Source of the DNA: Myxosarcina sp. GI1
GTDB lineage: Bacteria > Cyanobacteriota > Cyanobacteriia > Cyanobacteriales > Xenococcaceae
Direction of reading: 5' to 3'
NCBI RefSeq assembly: GCF_000756305.1
Contig: NZ_JRFE01000025.1
Coordinates: forward strand, 56,792-120,791
Length of the DNA: 64,000 nucleotides
In this document: piece by piece, positions 44,154 through 52,636 of the stretch
Position numbering within the stretch: the stretch's first letter is position 1
Layout: each line of letters begins with the position of its first letter
Notes under the pieces: model-generated
Seen by the model: only the letters and a program-made list of their open reading frames with translations
What the model was told of the DNA's origin: nothing
Database searches by the model: none
Program-made: the position numbers and the translations under genes

Positions 44154-45350
44154 TTAGGTCGGTAAAATATTCTTATCGAAGATTGCCGTAGGTAAAGCTA
44201 GGGTACAGCAGGCGTTGGGAATGTCTACTATACCGCTAACCCTTCCTTCTACTGGCGCACAACTGAGTAACAGATAAGCTTGTTCTCCAGTAAAGCCAAA
44301 CTTTTTCAGATATTCGATCGCATTTAAGCAAGCGCGACGATAGGAAACGTGTGCGTCGAGATAATACTGTTCGCCACTAAATTCATCTACGGAGATGCCT
44401 TCAAAAATCAAATATTCTGAGTATTGCGGTTCTACGGGACCTGGTTTAAAAATAGGGTTAACCATGCCGTATTTTTCCACACCGCCTTTGATAATATCTA
44501 CGTGCAGGTCGATATAACCAGACATTTCGATCGCGCCACAGAAAGAAATCTCGCCATCACCCTGAGAAAAGTGAATGTCTCCCATTGACAAGTTAGCACC
44601 GTCTACATATACGGGGAAGTAAATTTTAGAACCCTTAGACAGATTTTTAATATCGCAGTTACCGCCGTGTTCTCTAGGAGGGACTGTACGGGCAGCTTCG
44701 GCAGCGACGCGATCGAATTCCGAACTTTTAAGGGTACCTAAAACGGCTTGTTCTGGGTTTGGTAGGGCGGCTAGAGGCGGAATTTGCGGTTTCCAAGGTG
44801 GTACGCCTTCGTTACCTTTGTCTACTAAAGCTTTTTCCCGTTTGTTCCATGTCTGCAACAATTCCATTGACGGGGCGCAGCCAATTAAGCCTGGATGGGT
44901 AATTCCTGCAAACTGCACTCCTGGAATATGACGCGAACTAGTGTATATACCCTGAAGATCCCAGCAGGCTTTAGCAGCTTGGGGGAAGTGGTCGGTTAAA
45001 AACCCGCCGCCGTTCTCTCTAGAAAAAATGCCTGTAAAACCCCACTCATCCCCAGGTAACGCGCCGATATCTAGTAAATCTACAACTAAAATATCTCCTG
45101 GTTCTGCACCTTCGACGCGAATCGGACCACTGAGAACGTGGACTATGTTTAAATCTACTTTTTCGATGTCGCCAGGATCGTCATTATTGGCAATCTGCCC
45201 GTCTGTCCAGTCCTTGCACTCAATCCGAAAGACATCTCCTGGTTTGACTGAAACTACTGCGGGAATGTCGGGATGCCAGCGATTGTGTCCTGGAACATCC
45301 TGCTCTGCCATTGGTTTGGTTAAGTCTACTTTGAAGAGAGTTTCTGGCAT
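44154..45350 (-). CDS. fmdA: Formamidase (acetamidase/formamidase family)
   Basis: A 398-aa protein of the FmdA family: GHNRWHPDIPAVVSVKPGD, EGAEPGDILVVDLLDIGALP and HPGLIGCAPS are conserved. It hydrolyses formamide (and short amides) to ammonia and the acid. The length is standard. It diverges from urtABCDE across a 660-bp region with NtcA-like boxes, so it is probably part of nitrogen scavenging. Confidence 0.92.
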   Translation of the reverse strand: MPETLFKVDLTKPMAEQDVPGHNRWHPDIPAVVSVKPGDVFRIECKDWTDGQIANNDDPGDIEKVDLNIVHVLSGPIRVEGAEPGDILVVDLLDIGALPGDEWGFTGIFSRENGGGFLTDHFPQAAKACWDLQGIYTSSRHIPGVQFAGITHPGLIGCAPSMELLQTWNKREKALVDKGNEGVPPWKPQIPPLAALPNPEQAVLGTLKSSEFDRVAAEAARTVPPREHGGNCDIKNLSKGSKIYFPVYVDGANLSMGDIHFSQGDGEISFCGAIEMSGYIDLHVDIIKGGVEKYGMVNPIFKPGPVEPQYSEYLIFEGISVDEFSGEQYYLDAHVSYRRACLNAIEYLKKFGFTGEQAYLLLSCAPVEGRVSGIVDIPNACCTLALPTAIFDKNILPT

Positions 45351-45583
45351 ATTTTGACACTTGCTGTTGTAGGTTTATCGAGCTGCTAAAGCAATATTTT
45401 TGAGTACAAAATAGCACTCTATCAATAACATTTTACTAAATTACAGTTGCTTTTATCTTAAATACAATTAAATTTGCATTTAGATTAATAATTTAACTCT
45501 ATTATTGTAAAAATATTTTTTAAGCTTTGAGCAACAGTATTACTTTTAAAAACATATAGTTTCTCTTTTTGAGAAAATAAAAA

Positions 45584-45597
45584 GTAAAAATAGCTAC
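45584..45597. promoter_or_regulatory. NtcA-type box (fmdA/urtA intergenic)
   Basis: An exact GTA-N8-TAC box lies 234 bp from the fmdA ATG and 415 bp from the urtA ATG. The palindrome can serve either direction. On the fmdA side a TATATG/TATGTT-like -10 lies 24-27 nt away; on the urt side only TAGCCA is found. Binding is plausible, but the target gene is uncertain. Confidence 0.55.
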
Positions 45598-45675
45598 AAA
45601 ATTCTTCGTCAACCAAACTTTTAGCCAAAAATAATAGTTAAATAGCTTATTATCGACTGTAATCCTTAAATACAG

Positions 45676-45719
45676 GTAAACTTTGGTAACAGAATTATCA
45701 TAAAAAAAGACCTTATAAA
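45676..45719 (+). promoter_or_regulatory. Candidate NtcA-dependent urtA promoter
   Basis: A near-consensus box GTA-N8-TAA at 45676-45689 is followed after 24 nt by a good -10 element, tataaa (45714-45719). The predicted start near 45726 would give a leader of about 285 nt before urtA. One mismatch in the box is common among functional NtcA sites. Confidence 0.5.
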
Positions 45720-45839
45720 AATGAGTTTTTTGTATTAAAAGTTACAAAATGAAGAACGCTGCAAGTATATTCTGTCTGTCTAGAGATAGATAATTGTCTC
45801 TAATTTTGCGATGCAAGTGTTTTAAAAGAGGTGTAATCT

Positions 45840-45887
45840 ATGCAGTTCGATCGTATTTTAACTCTACCAAAGTCAATTAAGGCATAG
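45840..45887 (+). CDS. Possible 15-aa leader peptide in urtA 5' region
   Basis: The frame MQFDRILTLPKSIKA starts 8 nt after a good Shine-Dalgarno sequence (gagg at 45828-45831) and ends 124 nt before urtA. It is inside the predicted leader. Its translation is plausible, but its function, if any, is unknown. Confidence 0.35.
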   Translation: MQFDRILTLPKSIKA

Positions 45888-46011
45888 TTAGTGACTATTA
45901 GCTTATCTATAAAGTCGCTAGTCGCGATCGCCATAATTACTCAAACATTTGACATTTATAACTAACATCTATTCAATCGCAACATCATTAATTTTTTAAA
46001 CAGTTAAATTC

Positions 46012-47382
46012 ATGAACAAACCAAATCGCTCTCCAATATTTGGCGGTTACAGTCGTCGTAAATTTATTAAATATGGTTCTTTAGCGGTAGGTACTGGTAT
46101 TCTTGCTGCCTGTTCTGGAGGTGCTACCAGTACGGGAGACGAAGACTTAGGCGAAAATCCGATTAAAGTAGGGGTAATGTACTCGACTACTGGCACGATC
46201 GCCATTGTGGAAAAATCTTTACAGGATGCCACTTTCCTCGCACTAGAACAAATTAATACTAACACTGGTCCCTGGGAAGGTAATGGTGAAGGAATCGAAG
46301 GCAGAAAGATTCAGAAGGTAGTGGTAAATCCAGACTCCAACTGGGATTTATACAACCAAATGTCCAAACGCCTGATTGACGAAGATCAGGTAGTGTGCGT
46401 TTTAGGCTGTTATACTTCTGCCAGCCGTAAGTCAGTATTGCCAGTTTTTGAAGAAAAAGATTCAATTTTATACTATCCCGTATATTACGAGGGTAACGAA
46501 TGTAGCTCCAACGTCTTCTATACTGGTGCCGCGCCAAACCAGCAAATTACCGACTCGATTCCCTACTGCTACGAAAACTTTGGTCCTAGAGGATTCTTTA
46601 TCGGTTCGGACTATATCTATCCTAAAGAAAGTAACCGTATCGCTAAAGCAGAACTAGAAACCGCAGGTGGTACCGTAGTTGGAGACGAATATGCAGCTTT
46701 GGGAACTACCGAATTTATCACCATCATCAACAAAATCAAGCAAGCCAAACCAGATTTTGTCCTCAGTAACCTGGTAGGTGATAGTATTCCTGCTTTTTAC
46801 CGCCAGTATAAAGATGCGGGGATTACTGCCGACCAGATTCCCATCATGGCTTATCCCACTACCGAAGAAGAGATTCAGGCAATGGGACCCGAATATGCAG
46901 AAGGACACTATACTAGCTTTAACTATTTCCAAACTGTAGATACCCCAGAAAATAAAGCTTTTGTACAACAGTTTAAAGAAAAATTTGGTGATAGCCGCGT
47001 TACCAACGGGGTAATGGAAGCTGCTTATCTGCAAACCTTCTTTATGGCACAGGCAATGCAGAAAATTCTCAAAGAGGGCGGAGAAATCAACACCAAAACT
47101 TTAAGAGAGGCAACTAGAGGACAAACCTTTAACGCACCTCAAGGTCTGGTAAAAATTGACCCCGAAAACTATCACACCTATCTCTATTCTCGTATCGGAA
47201 AGTGGGGTTCCGACGGACAAGCCGAGATTGTTTTTTCTACACCAGCGGCAGTCAAACCAATTCCCTGGAGTCAAGTTCTCTACAAAGGTCGTACCTGCGT
47301 TCACGGCTCTCCCGACGGTCGTGAAAATCCCATTAAGGAAACGGGTAAAGATTTAGAAACTAAATATCTAGAGAAAACCTAG
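46012..47382 (+). CDS. urtA: Urea/amide ABC transporter substrate-binding lipoprotein
   Basis: A 456-aa periplasmic binding protein. The N-terminus carries a twin-arginine motif SRRKFIK (14-20) and a lipobox LAAC with Cys34, so it is probably a Tat-exported lipoprotein. The body matches UrtA (NPIKVGVMYSTTGTIAIVEKSL, WDLYNQMSKRLIDED). It captures urea for the UrtBC permease. The relationship to amide-binding FmdD/AmiC proteins, plus the neighbouring formamidase, leaves short amides as a possible alternative ligand. Confidence 0.92.
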   Translation: MNKPNRSPIFGGYSRRKFIKYGSLAVGTGILAACSGGATSTGDEDLGENPIKVGVMYSTTGTIAIVEKSLQDATFLALEQINTNTGPWEGNGEGIEGRKIQKVVVNPDSNWDLYNQMSKRLIDEDQVVCVLGCYTSASRKSVLPVFEEKDSILYYPVYYEGNECSSNVFYTGAAPNQQITDSIPYCYENFGPRGFFIGSDYIYPKESNRIAKAELETAGGTVVGDEYAALGTTEFITIINKIKQAKPDFVLSNLVGDSIPAFYRQYKDAGITADQIPIMAYPTTEEEIQAMGPEYAEGHYTSFNYFQTVDTPENKAFVQQFKEKFGDSRVTNGVMEAAYLQTFFMAQAMQKILKEGGEINTKTLREATRGQTFNAPQGLVKIDPENYHTYLYSRIGKWGSDGQAEIVFSTPAAVKPIPWSQVLYKGRTCVHGSPDGRENPIKETGKDLETKYLEKT

Positions 47383-47388
47383 AATATT

Positions 47389-47467
47389 TCGGTTATCGGC
47401 AATTTATTACTTAAAAATGCCATACATCTTCGACCGTGAAAAAATGTTTGCTGATAACCGATTTTTT
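47389..47467 (+). terminator. Attenuator-like hairpin between urtA and urtB
   Basis: A 13-bp stem (tcggttatcggca with tgctgataaccga, one G-U pair) spans a 47-nt loop and is followed by T6. It starts 6 nt after the urtA stop and ends 50 nt before urtB. It could partly terminate transcription, or protect the 3' end of a urtA-only mRNA, giving more binding protein than permease. Confidence 0.6.
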
Positions 47468-47516
47468 AAAACTTACAACTAATAATTGTTTACCAAGTAA
47501 TCGATAATTCAAAAAT

Positions 47517-48467
47517 ATGTACTTCTATTTATCCCCTGTTTACTACCTGGCACAAGAAGCAGCAGAGGGGTTTAGCGTTGTCGCATTAGCCAATCAGTTG
47601 GTTAACGGTATTGGTATTGTCGGTATTTTGTTGCTGACTGGTTTGGGTTTGGCAATTACCTTTGGGGTAATGCGAATTATTAACCTGGCACACGGCGAAT
47701 TTATCATGCTGGGAGCGTATACTACCTTTGTCTTGCAGTCGGCTTTTAATCTGGATTTGCTGCTGACAATTCCTTTTGCCTTTATTATTACTGCGGCGAT
47801 CGGTGCTTTAGTAGAAATAAGCATTATCAGGCGTTTGTACGGTCGTCCCTTAGAAACTTTGTTAGCAACCTGGGGTTTGAGTATCGTTTTACAAGGGGTA
47901 ATCAAATTAATTTTTACCGCTCAACTTAAATACGTTAGATCGCCTTCCTATATTTCGGGTAACTTGACCTTACTTAAAGATGCTCAAGGTACTCCTACCG
48001 TTGCCATTTCTTATTACCGCCTATTTATCGTAATCGTAGCTCTCGCTTTGCTGGCTCTAACGGGTTATTTACTATACAGAACCAACTTGGGTCGTCAGGT
48101 AAGAGCCGTGACTCAAAATCGCAGTATGGCGCAATGTCTGGGTGTAAATACCAGTTTGGTCGATATGGCTACCTTTGCTTATGGCTGTGGTTTGGCAGGT
48201 GTTGCAGGGGCGGTTATTTCTTCTTTAAAAAGCGTTGCGCCGCCAATGGGACAAGATTACCTCGTCGATGCCTGGATGACAGTGGTAACAGGAGGTGTAG
48301 ACCGTCTGGTTGGAGTATTAGCAGGTGCTTTTCTGATTGGCGAATCGAATGCAACTATTGCCTATCTGCTCAACGATCCTACTGCCAGAGTTATCGTGCT
48401 TTTTGCCGTAATTATTTTAATTCGCTACAAGCCAGAAGGCTTATTTTCCATTCAGAAGCGAGGATAA
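47517..48467 (+). CDS. urtB: Urea ABC transporter permease UrtB
   Basis: A 316-aa LivH-type permease with about eight membrane helices. Characteristic stretches are GLGLAITFGVMRIINLAHGEFIMLGAYTTF and RAVTQNRSMAQCLGVNTSLVDM. It is second in the urtABCDE order. A 30-bp palindromic repeat lies just behind its stop. Confidence 0.92.
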   Translation: MYFYLSPVYYLAQEAAEGFSVVALANQLVNGIGIVGILLLTGLGLAITFGVMRIINLAHGEFIMLGAYTTFVLQSAFNLDLLLTIPFAFIITAAIGALVEISIIRRLYGRPLETLLATWGLSIVLQGVIKLIFTAQLKYVRSPSYISGNLTLLKDAQGTPTVAISYYRLFIVIVALALLALTGYLLYRTNLGRQVRAVTQNRSMAQCLGVNTSLVDMATFAYGCGLAGVAGAVISSLKSVAPPMGQDYLVDAWMTVVTGGVDRLVGVLAGAFLIGESNATIAYLLNDPTARVIVLFAVIILIRYKPEGLFSIQKRG

Positions 48468-48477
48468 TTTTTTATTT

Positions 48478-48507
48478 GTAGGGTGCGTTTCGCGAAACGT
48501 CCCCTAC
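48478..48507. repeat. Palindromic repeat between urtB and urtC
   Basis: The sequence gtagggtgcgtttcg mirrors cgaaacgtcccctac with two mismatches, so the 30 bp fold into one long hairpin centred on gtttcgcgaaac. gtagggtgcg-type palindromes are common dispersed repeats in cyanobacterial intergenic DNA. There is no T-run beyond it, so termination is unlikely; mRNA stabilisation is possible. Confidence 0.75.
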
Positions 48508-48542
48508 GAATTGCCCATAAATAATTTTTTATTAGAGAAACT

Positions 48543-49616
48543 ATGACCCAAACTATCGGTGTTGCCCAAAAATCTAAAACCCCTACCAAGCTAGCCATAG
48601 TTACGGCAATTATTTTTATTATTATGGCGATTTTGCCGTTTTTTATCGGTAATTTTCAAACTTCTTTACTCTCTAAGCTATTACTATTCGGTACTCTAGC
48701 AGTATCTCTCGATCTGGTTTGGGGCTTTACGGGAATTCTAAGTTTTGCTCACGGGGTATTTTTTACCCTGGGTGGCTACGCTATGGCTTATTATCTCAAG
48801 CTAAATCTCTCTGCCGAGGCTAATACTTACGGCGTGGCGTTACCAGATTTTATGGTTTGGAATGGCTTGGAGAAACTACCCTGGTTTATCGCTCCCTTAC
48901 AGTATTTTATCGTTGCCGCGATCGCTATGGTGGCAGTTCCTGCTATATTTGCTTATTTAATTGGTTGGTTTATTTTTCGCTCTAAAGTAAGCGGCGTTTA
49001 CATTACAATTATTACCCTGGCGATTTCTTCAGCGTTAACTACCTTTTTTGTCAGTCAGCAAGCATACACGGGCGGTACCAACGGTATTACCGACGTTTCC
49101 GAACTGAGTATTTTTGGTGCCAATATTCCTTTAATTGGCTTGTATTGGATGATTCTCATTTTTACCACTGCGGTGTTAATCGGTAGCTGGTGGTTGACTC
49201 AATCTAACTTTGGCTTAATTTTGCGATCGATTAAAGAAAACGAAAATCGGATTTCTTTTTTAGGCTACGACGTTGCTAGCTTCAAAATTTTTATCTGGAC
49301 GCTATCGGCAGGAATTGCAGGGATTACTGGGGGTTTATTCGTGCCTCTCAACAGATTTATTTCCCCCGTTTATTTAGCCGTAGCCTTTGGTACCCAGGTA
49401 GTTATTTGGGTAGCAATTGGCGGTAGGGGGACTCTAATTGGACCTTTAGTGGCGGCAATTTTATTGGGACAAATTCAAAATTCTGCCGAACAGGTTACTC
49501 AAGATTGGCAGTTAATTGTGGGAATACTGTTGTTGATCGTAGTGTTATTTATTCCCGATGGTCTGGTTGGCTCAATCGTTAACTTGTTCGATCGCAAGTC
49601 TGCTAGAGCAAAATAA
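48543..49616 (+). CDS. urtC: Urea ABC transporter permease UrtC
   Basis: A 357-aa LivM-type permease with about ten hydrophobic segments. It has the family stretches SLDLVWGFTGILSFAHGVFFTLGGYAMAYYL and GGTNGITDV, and RSIKENENRISFLGYDVASFK. It pairs with UrtB to form the membrane channel. urtD follows after 18 bp. Confidence 0.92.
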   Translation: MTQTIGVAQKSKTPTKLAIVTAIIFIIMAILPFFIGNFQTSLLSKLLLFGTLAVSLDLVWGFTGILSFAHGVFFTLGGYAMAYYLKLNLSAEANTYGVALPDFMVWNGLEKLPWFIAPLQYFIVAAIAMVAVPAIFAYLIGWFIFRSKVSGVYITIITLAISSALTTFFVSQQAYTGGTNGITDVSELSIFGANIPLIGLYWMILIFTTAVLIGSWWLTQSNFGLILRSIKENENRISFLGYDVASFKIFIWTLSAGIAGITGGLFVPLNRFISPVYLAVAFGTQVVIWVAIGGRGTLIGPLVAAILLGQIQNSAEQVTQDWQLIVGILLLIVVLFIPDGLVGSIVNLFDRKSARAK

Positions 49617-49634
49617 GCACAATAGGTACTAACT

Positions 49635-50390
49635 ATGAACTCTATTCTCTCGGTTAAAGATTTACAGGTAGTCTTTTCGGGTTTCAAAGCTCTAAAAGGT
49701 GTCAACTTAGAAGTAAGCGATCGCGAAATTGTCACGATTATCGGTCCTAACGGTGCTGGCAAAAGTACTCTTCTCGATGCGATCGTCTCTAAATCTCCCG
49801 TCGCTGCGGGACACGTTTACTATCAGGGTAAAGACATCACTAATAAAACACCCTATGAAATTGCCCGTATGGGTATCGGTCGCAAATTTCAAAACCCCAA
49901 CGTCTATAACGAATTGACCGTCTTTGAAAATATCCTACTGGCTCTCAAAGGCAGTCATGGTATTTTATCCTCAATTACTGCCAAATTAACCAAAGCCAAA
50001 AAAGACCGCATTATCGATATTCTCGATCGCATCAGGTTACTAGAATATGCTGGAAACAAAGTCGGCTCTCTTTCTCACGGACAAAAACAGTGGATCGAAA
50101 TTGGGATGACTATCGCTCAAGATCCTGCCGTGGTCTTATTAGACGAACCCACCGCAGGTATGACTCCCGAAGAAACTAGAGCTACAGGAGAAATTATTCG
50201 CGATATTGCCCATCATCATGCGGTTATCGTCATCGAACACGATATGGAATTTGTCAAACAAATTGCCGAACGTATTATCGTGCTGCATCAGGGAGCAAAA
50301 TTAGCTGAAGGTACGGTAACGGAAATCCAAAACAACCCCGAAGTAATTAAAGTTTATTTAGGAAGAGAAAAAATCGATGTCGCTGCTTGA
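49635..50390 (+). CDS. urtD: Urea ABC transporter ATPase UrtD
   Basis: A 251-aa LivG-type ATPase: Walker A GPNGAGKST, signature LSHGQKQW, Walker B VVLLDEPTAG and switch His in IVIEHDM. Length and order are as expected for UrtD. It overlaps urtE by 14 bp, which suggests translational coupling. Confidence 0.92.
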   Translation: MNSILSVKDLQVVFSGFKALKGVNLEVSDREIVTIIGPNGAGKSTLLDAIVSKSPVAAGHVYYQGKDITNKTPYEIARMGIGRKFQNPNVYNELTVFENILLALKGSHGILSSITAKLTKAKKDRIIDILDRIRLLEYAGNKVGSLSHGQKQWIEIGMTIAQDPAVVLLDEPTAGMTPEETRATGEIIRDIAHHHAVIVIEHDMEFVKQIAERIIVLHQGAKLAEGTVTEIQNNPEVIKVYLGREKIDVAA

Positions 50391-51078
50391 ACTTAAAAAC
50401 GTTACTGCTGGCTACGGTCAAACACCTGTATTGTTCGATGTCAATATGATTGTCAATAAGGGTGATATGGTTTGTTTGTTGGGTCGTAATGGTGTTGGTA
50501 AAACTACATTGTTACGTAGCATCATCGGACTAAACAAGTTGACTCAGGGTAGCCTGTTTTTTAAAGACAAAAATATTGCTAAAGAACCTACTTATAAAAG
50601 AGCGCGTTACGGTATTGCCTATATTCCCCAGGGTAGAGAAATTATTCCCTATCTTTCGGTTTTAGACAACCTAAAGTTAGGCTTTAGTGCTAGCGGTAAG
50701 AGCAGCAAGCGAATTCCTTCAGAGATCTTTGAATTTTTCCCCATGCTCAAAGAACATCTCAAGCGACAGGGAGGTCTACTTAGCGGCGGACAACAGCAGC
50801 AACTAGCGATCGCCAGAGGACTGATGTGCAATCCCCAGGTGATGTTACTTGATGAGCCTACAGAGGGAATTCAGCCTTCAATCGTACAGGAAATTGAGGA
50901 AACTTTACTAAGAATTAACCGCGAAAAGGGCATTACCGTCATCGTCGTCGAACAGAAAATCGATTTTGCCCGTCAGTTAGCTCAAAAGTTCTTCATCATG
51001 GATAAAGGCGCAATTATGGCTAGGGGCGATACTAGCGAGCTAACCGATTCTTTAGTGCATAAGTACTTAACTGTTTAG
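50377..51078 (+). CDS. urtE: Urea ABC transporter ATPase UrtE
   Basis: A 233-aa LivF-type ATPase: Walker A GRNGVGKTT, signature LSGGQQQQ, Walker B VMLLDEPTEG. It starts within urtD. The stop codon TAG (51076-51078) lies inside one copy of a 10-bp target-site duplication, so a small mobile element has landed right at the 3' end of the gene without altering the protein. Confidence 0.92.
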   Translation: MSLLELKNVTAGYGQTPVLFDVNMIVNKGDMVCLLGRNGVGKTTLLRSIIGLNKLTQGSLFFKDKNIAKEPTYKRARYGIAYIPQGREIIPYLSVLDNLKLGFSASGKSSKRIPSEIFEFFPMLKEHLKRQGGLLSGGQQQQLAIARGLMCNPQVMLLDEPTEGIQPSIVQEIEETLLRINREKGITVIVVEQKIDFARQLAQKFFIMDKGAIMARGDTSELTDSLVHKYLTV

Positions 51079-51245
51079 CTCAATACTTCTTGGATAAGCA
51101 AATTAATCGAGATTGTTAGTAAAGAAAAGGTGTACGGTAAAACGAATAAAGAATATACTTAATACCTTTACCCCTTACCTTTTTCCTTTTCCCATTCTTC
51201 ATAAATCGAATTGAATCGTCAAATAAGAAGTATTGCTGTTTAGCT
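51071..51245. mobile_element. 155-bp MITE-like element with target-site duplication
   Basis: The segment 51081-51235 starts caatacttctt and ends aagaagtattg, perfect 11-bp terminal inverted repeats. It is flanked on both sides by exactly the same 10 bp, ctgtttagct (51071-51080 and 51236-51245). This is the signature of a transposition event. The interior is AT-rich and shows a secondary fold-back (aaaaggtgtacggtaaa against the ttacccctt/acctttttcc tract) and no open frame. A non-autonomous element mobilised by an IS elsewhere is the best reading. A 10-bp duplication is in the range of IS4-type transposases, but this is a guess. Confidence 0.8.
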
Positions 51246-51252
51246 AAAATAC

Positions 51253-52440
51253 CTACGAATATTGCGAAGGAGTGGGAAAAATATCATTGAGCAACCAGTT
51301 ACCAACATCGCGAAGTTTGTAATCTACAGGATCGTGGAGAGTAAAGGTACGTAAATCGCGCCAGTAGCGATCGAATCCATAACGCTCCGCAGTAGCTCTA
51401 GCTCCCGTAACTTCAAAGATACGATTAGTTACCTCTAAACCTGCTTTAGCGGCAAAAGCTTTAGCAGCAGAAACGGCGATCGCAATTTCCCCTCTTTCCT
51501 CAAAAGTCAATTTAATGCTTTTTTGCCATCCGCGATCGATTTTTTGTGCCGCTCGTTCGGCTAGTGCGATCGCCGCCTGAAGTTCCGTCCACAACTCTCC
51601 ATAGTGATGTAGGATAAAAGGATCGTTAGCAGCTTTATCGACTCCAGAACTCATCCAAGGACGGGTATTAGTTAAAGTATATTTTCTAGCCGCTTCTAAA
51701 GCACCTTCAGCAATACCCAGATAAACAAAAGTCTTAGAAAGCTGCGCTACCAAAAAAATTAGCGTTGGGAAGGCACTTTCTGGTGCTAGTGGCGGACCTA
51801 AGATCTCTTCTGGAGCGACACTGACATTATTAAACGTATAGCTACCACTAACGGTTCTTCGCTGTCCCATATTGTGCCAATCATAATTGTAGGTAGTACC
51901 CGTTCTGTCTTTGGGCAGCACAAATATAATCGGAGCTTCAACACCTTCTCGGATGGCAGCAATGACGTTAAGATCGCCTATCGCTACTCCCGTACCAAAA
52001 CTTTTAATCCCGTTAACTAGATAGTTATTGCCATCGGGAGTAATCTTGAGACGAGCATCTCGACCATTAAGGGCATTAGCCCAAAACAAATTTTGTTCGC
52101 TAGTAAGTCGATAGAACTTTTCTGCTTGTCCTGCTCTACCAATTACCTCTCCCAAAACAGCTAACGTAACGTGATTGGTATAAAGTTGCCCTAAAGAACC
52201 ATCCGCTTTGGACAGGGTTTGAACAACTTTGTATGTTTCCGTCCACGTTGCACCAATGCCACCATACTCTTGAGGAACTGAAAGCAACAGCAGTCCCGAT
52301 TTTTTTAATAGCTCGATTTCCTCTTGAGGAATTCCACCCAGGCGATCGCGCTCTAAAGCATTAACAGCTAGGGCTTGAGAAACTTCGGCAGCAATAGTTT
52401 GATAGTCTAAATTTTTTTTTGATTCTAATACTCGTACCAT
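51253..52440 (-). CDS. Acyl-CoA dehydrogenase-fold flavoprotein (SfnB/DszC-like)
   Basis: A 395-aa protein of the acyl-CoA dehydrogenase superfamily. It contains VPQEYGGIGATWTETYKVVQTL, SFGTGVAIGDLNVIAA and EVTGARATAERYGFDRYWRDLRTFTLHDPVDYK. The sequence is closer to the monooxygenase branch (DszC, SfnB, SoxC) than to fatty-acid dehydrogenases: the usual catalytic Glu is not apparent. Such enzymes need a reduced flavin and act on sulfur or aromatic compounds. No flavin reductase or sulfonate gene is adjacent, so the substrate is open. Confidence 0.78.
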   Translation of the reverse strand: MVRVLESKKNLDYQTIAAEVSQALAVNALERDRLGGIPQEEIELLKKSGLLLLSVPQEYGGIGATWTETYKVVQTLSKADGSLGQLYTNHVTLAVLGEVIGRAGQAEKFYRLTSEQNLFWANALNGRDARLKITPDGNNYLVNGIKSFGTGVAIGDLNVIAAIREGVEAPIIFVLPKDRTGTTYNYDWHNMGQRRTVSGSYTFNNVSVAPEEILGPPLAPESAFPTLIFLVAQLSKTFVYLGIAEGALEAARKYTLTNTRPWMSSGVDKAANDPFILHHYGELWTELQAAIALAERAAQKIDRGWQKSIKLTFEERGEIAIAVSAAKAFAAKAGLEVTNRIFEVTGARATAERYGFDRYWRDLRTFTLHDPVDYKLRDVGNWLLNDIFPTPSQYS

Positions 52441-52538
52441 AATTAATTTTGCCTATACAGATCGACTTGACTTGTAATTTATGCGGCGAGCGAGAACAAG
52501 TCGGGATGCAATCGAGAATAAATCGGGACAACGTCTAA

Positions 52539-52573
52539 AAATAAGCCCAAAAGCTTAGTTTTAGGACTTATTT
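52539..52573 (-). terminator. Intrinsic terminator downstream of glycosyltransferase gene
   Basis: A 10-bp stem (aaataagccc with ggacttattt, one mismatch) around a 15-nt loop, flanked by T-rich sequence on both strands. It lies 64 bp beyond the stop of the minus-strand glycosyltransferase gene. Confidence 0.5.
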
Positions 52574-52636
52574 TTTTTATTAAAATTAAATATTATTTAT
52601 TCAAATGCTGAAAAATCACGCTGTTATTAATACAGA

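Larger units (their letters stand above)
45351..46011. other. Regulatory region between fmdA and urtA
   Basis: This 661-bp AT-rich divergent region contains two NtcA-like boxes (45584-45597 and 45676-45689) and a 15-codon frame with a good SD (45840-45887), listed separately. I see no other gene or RNA. Confidence 0.6.
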
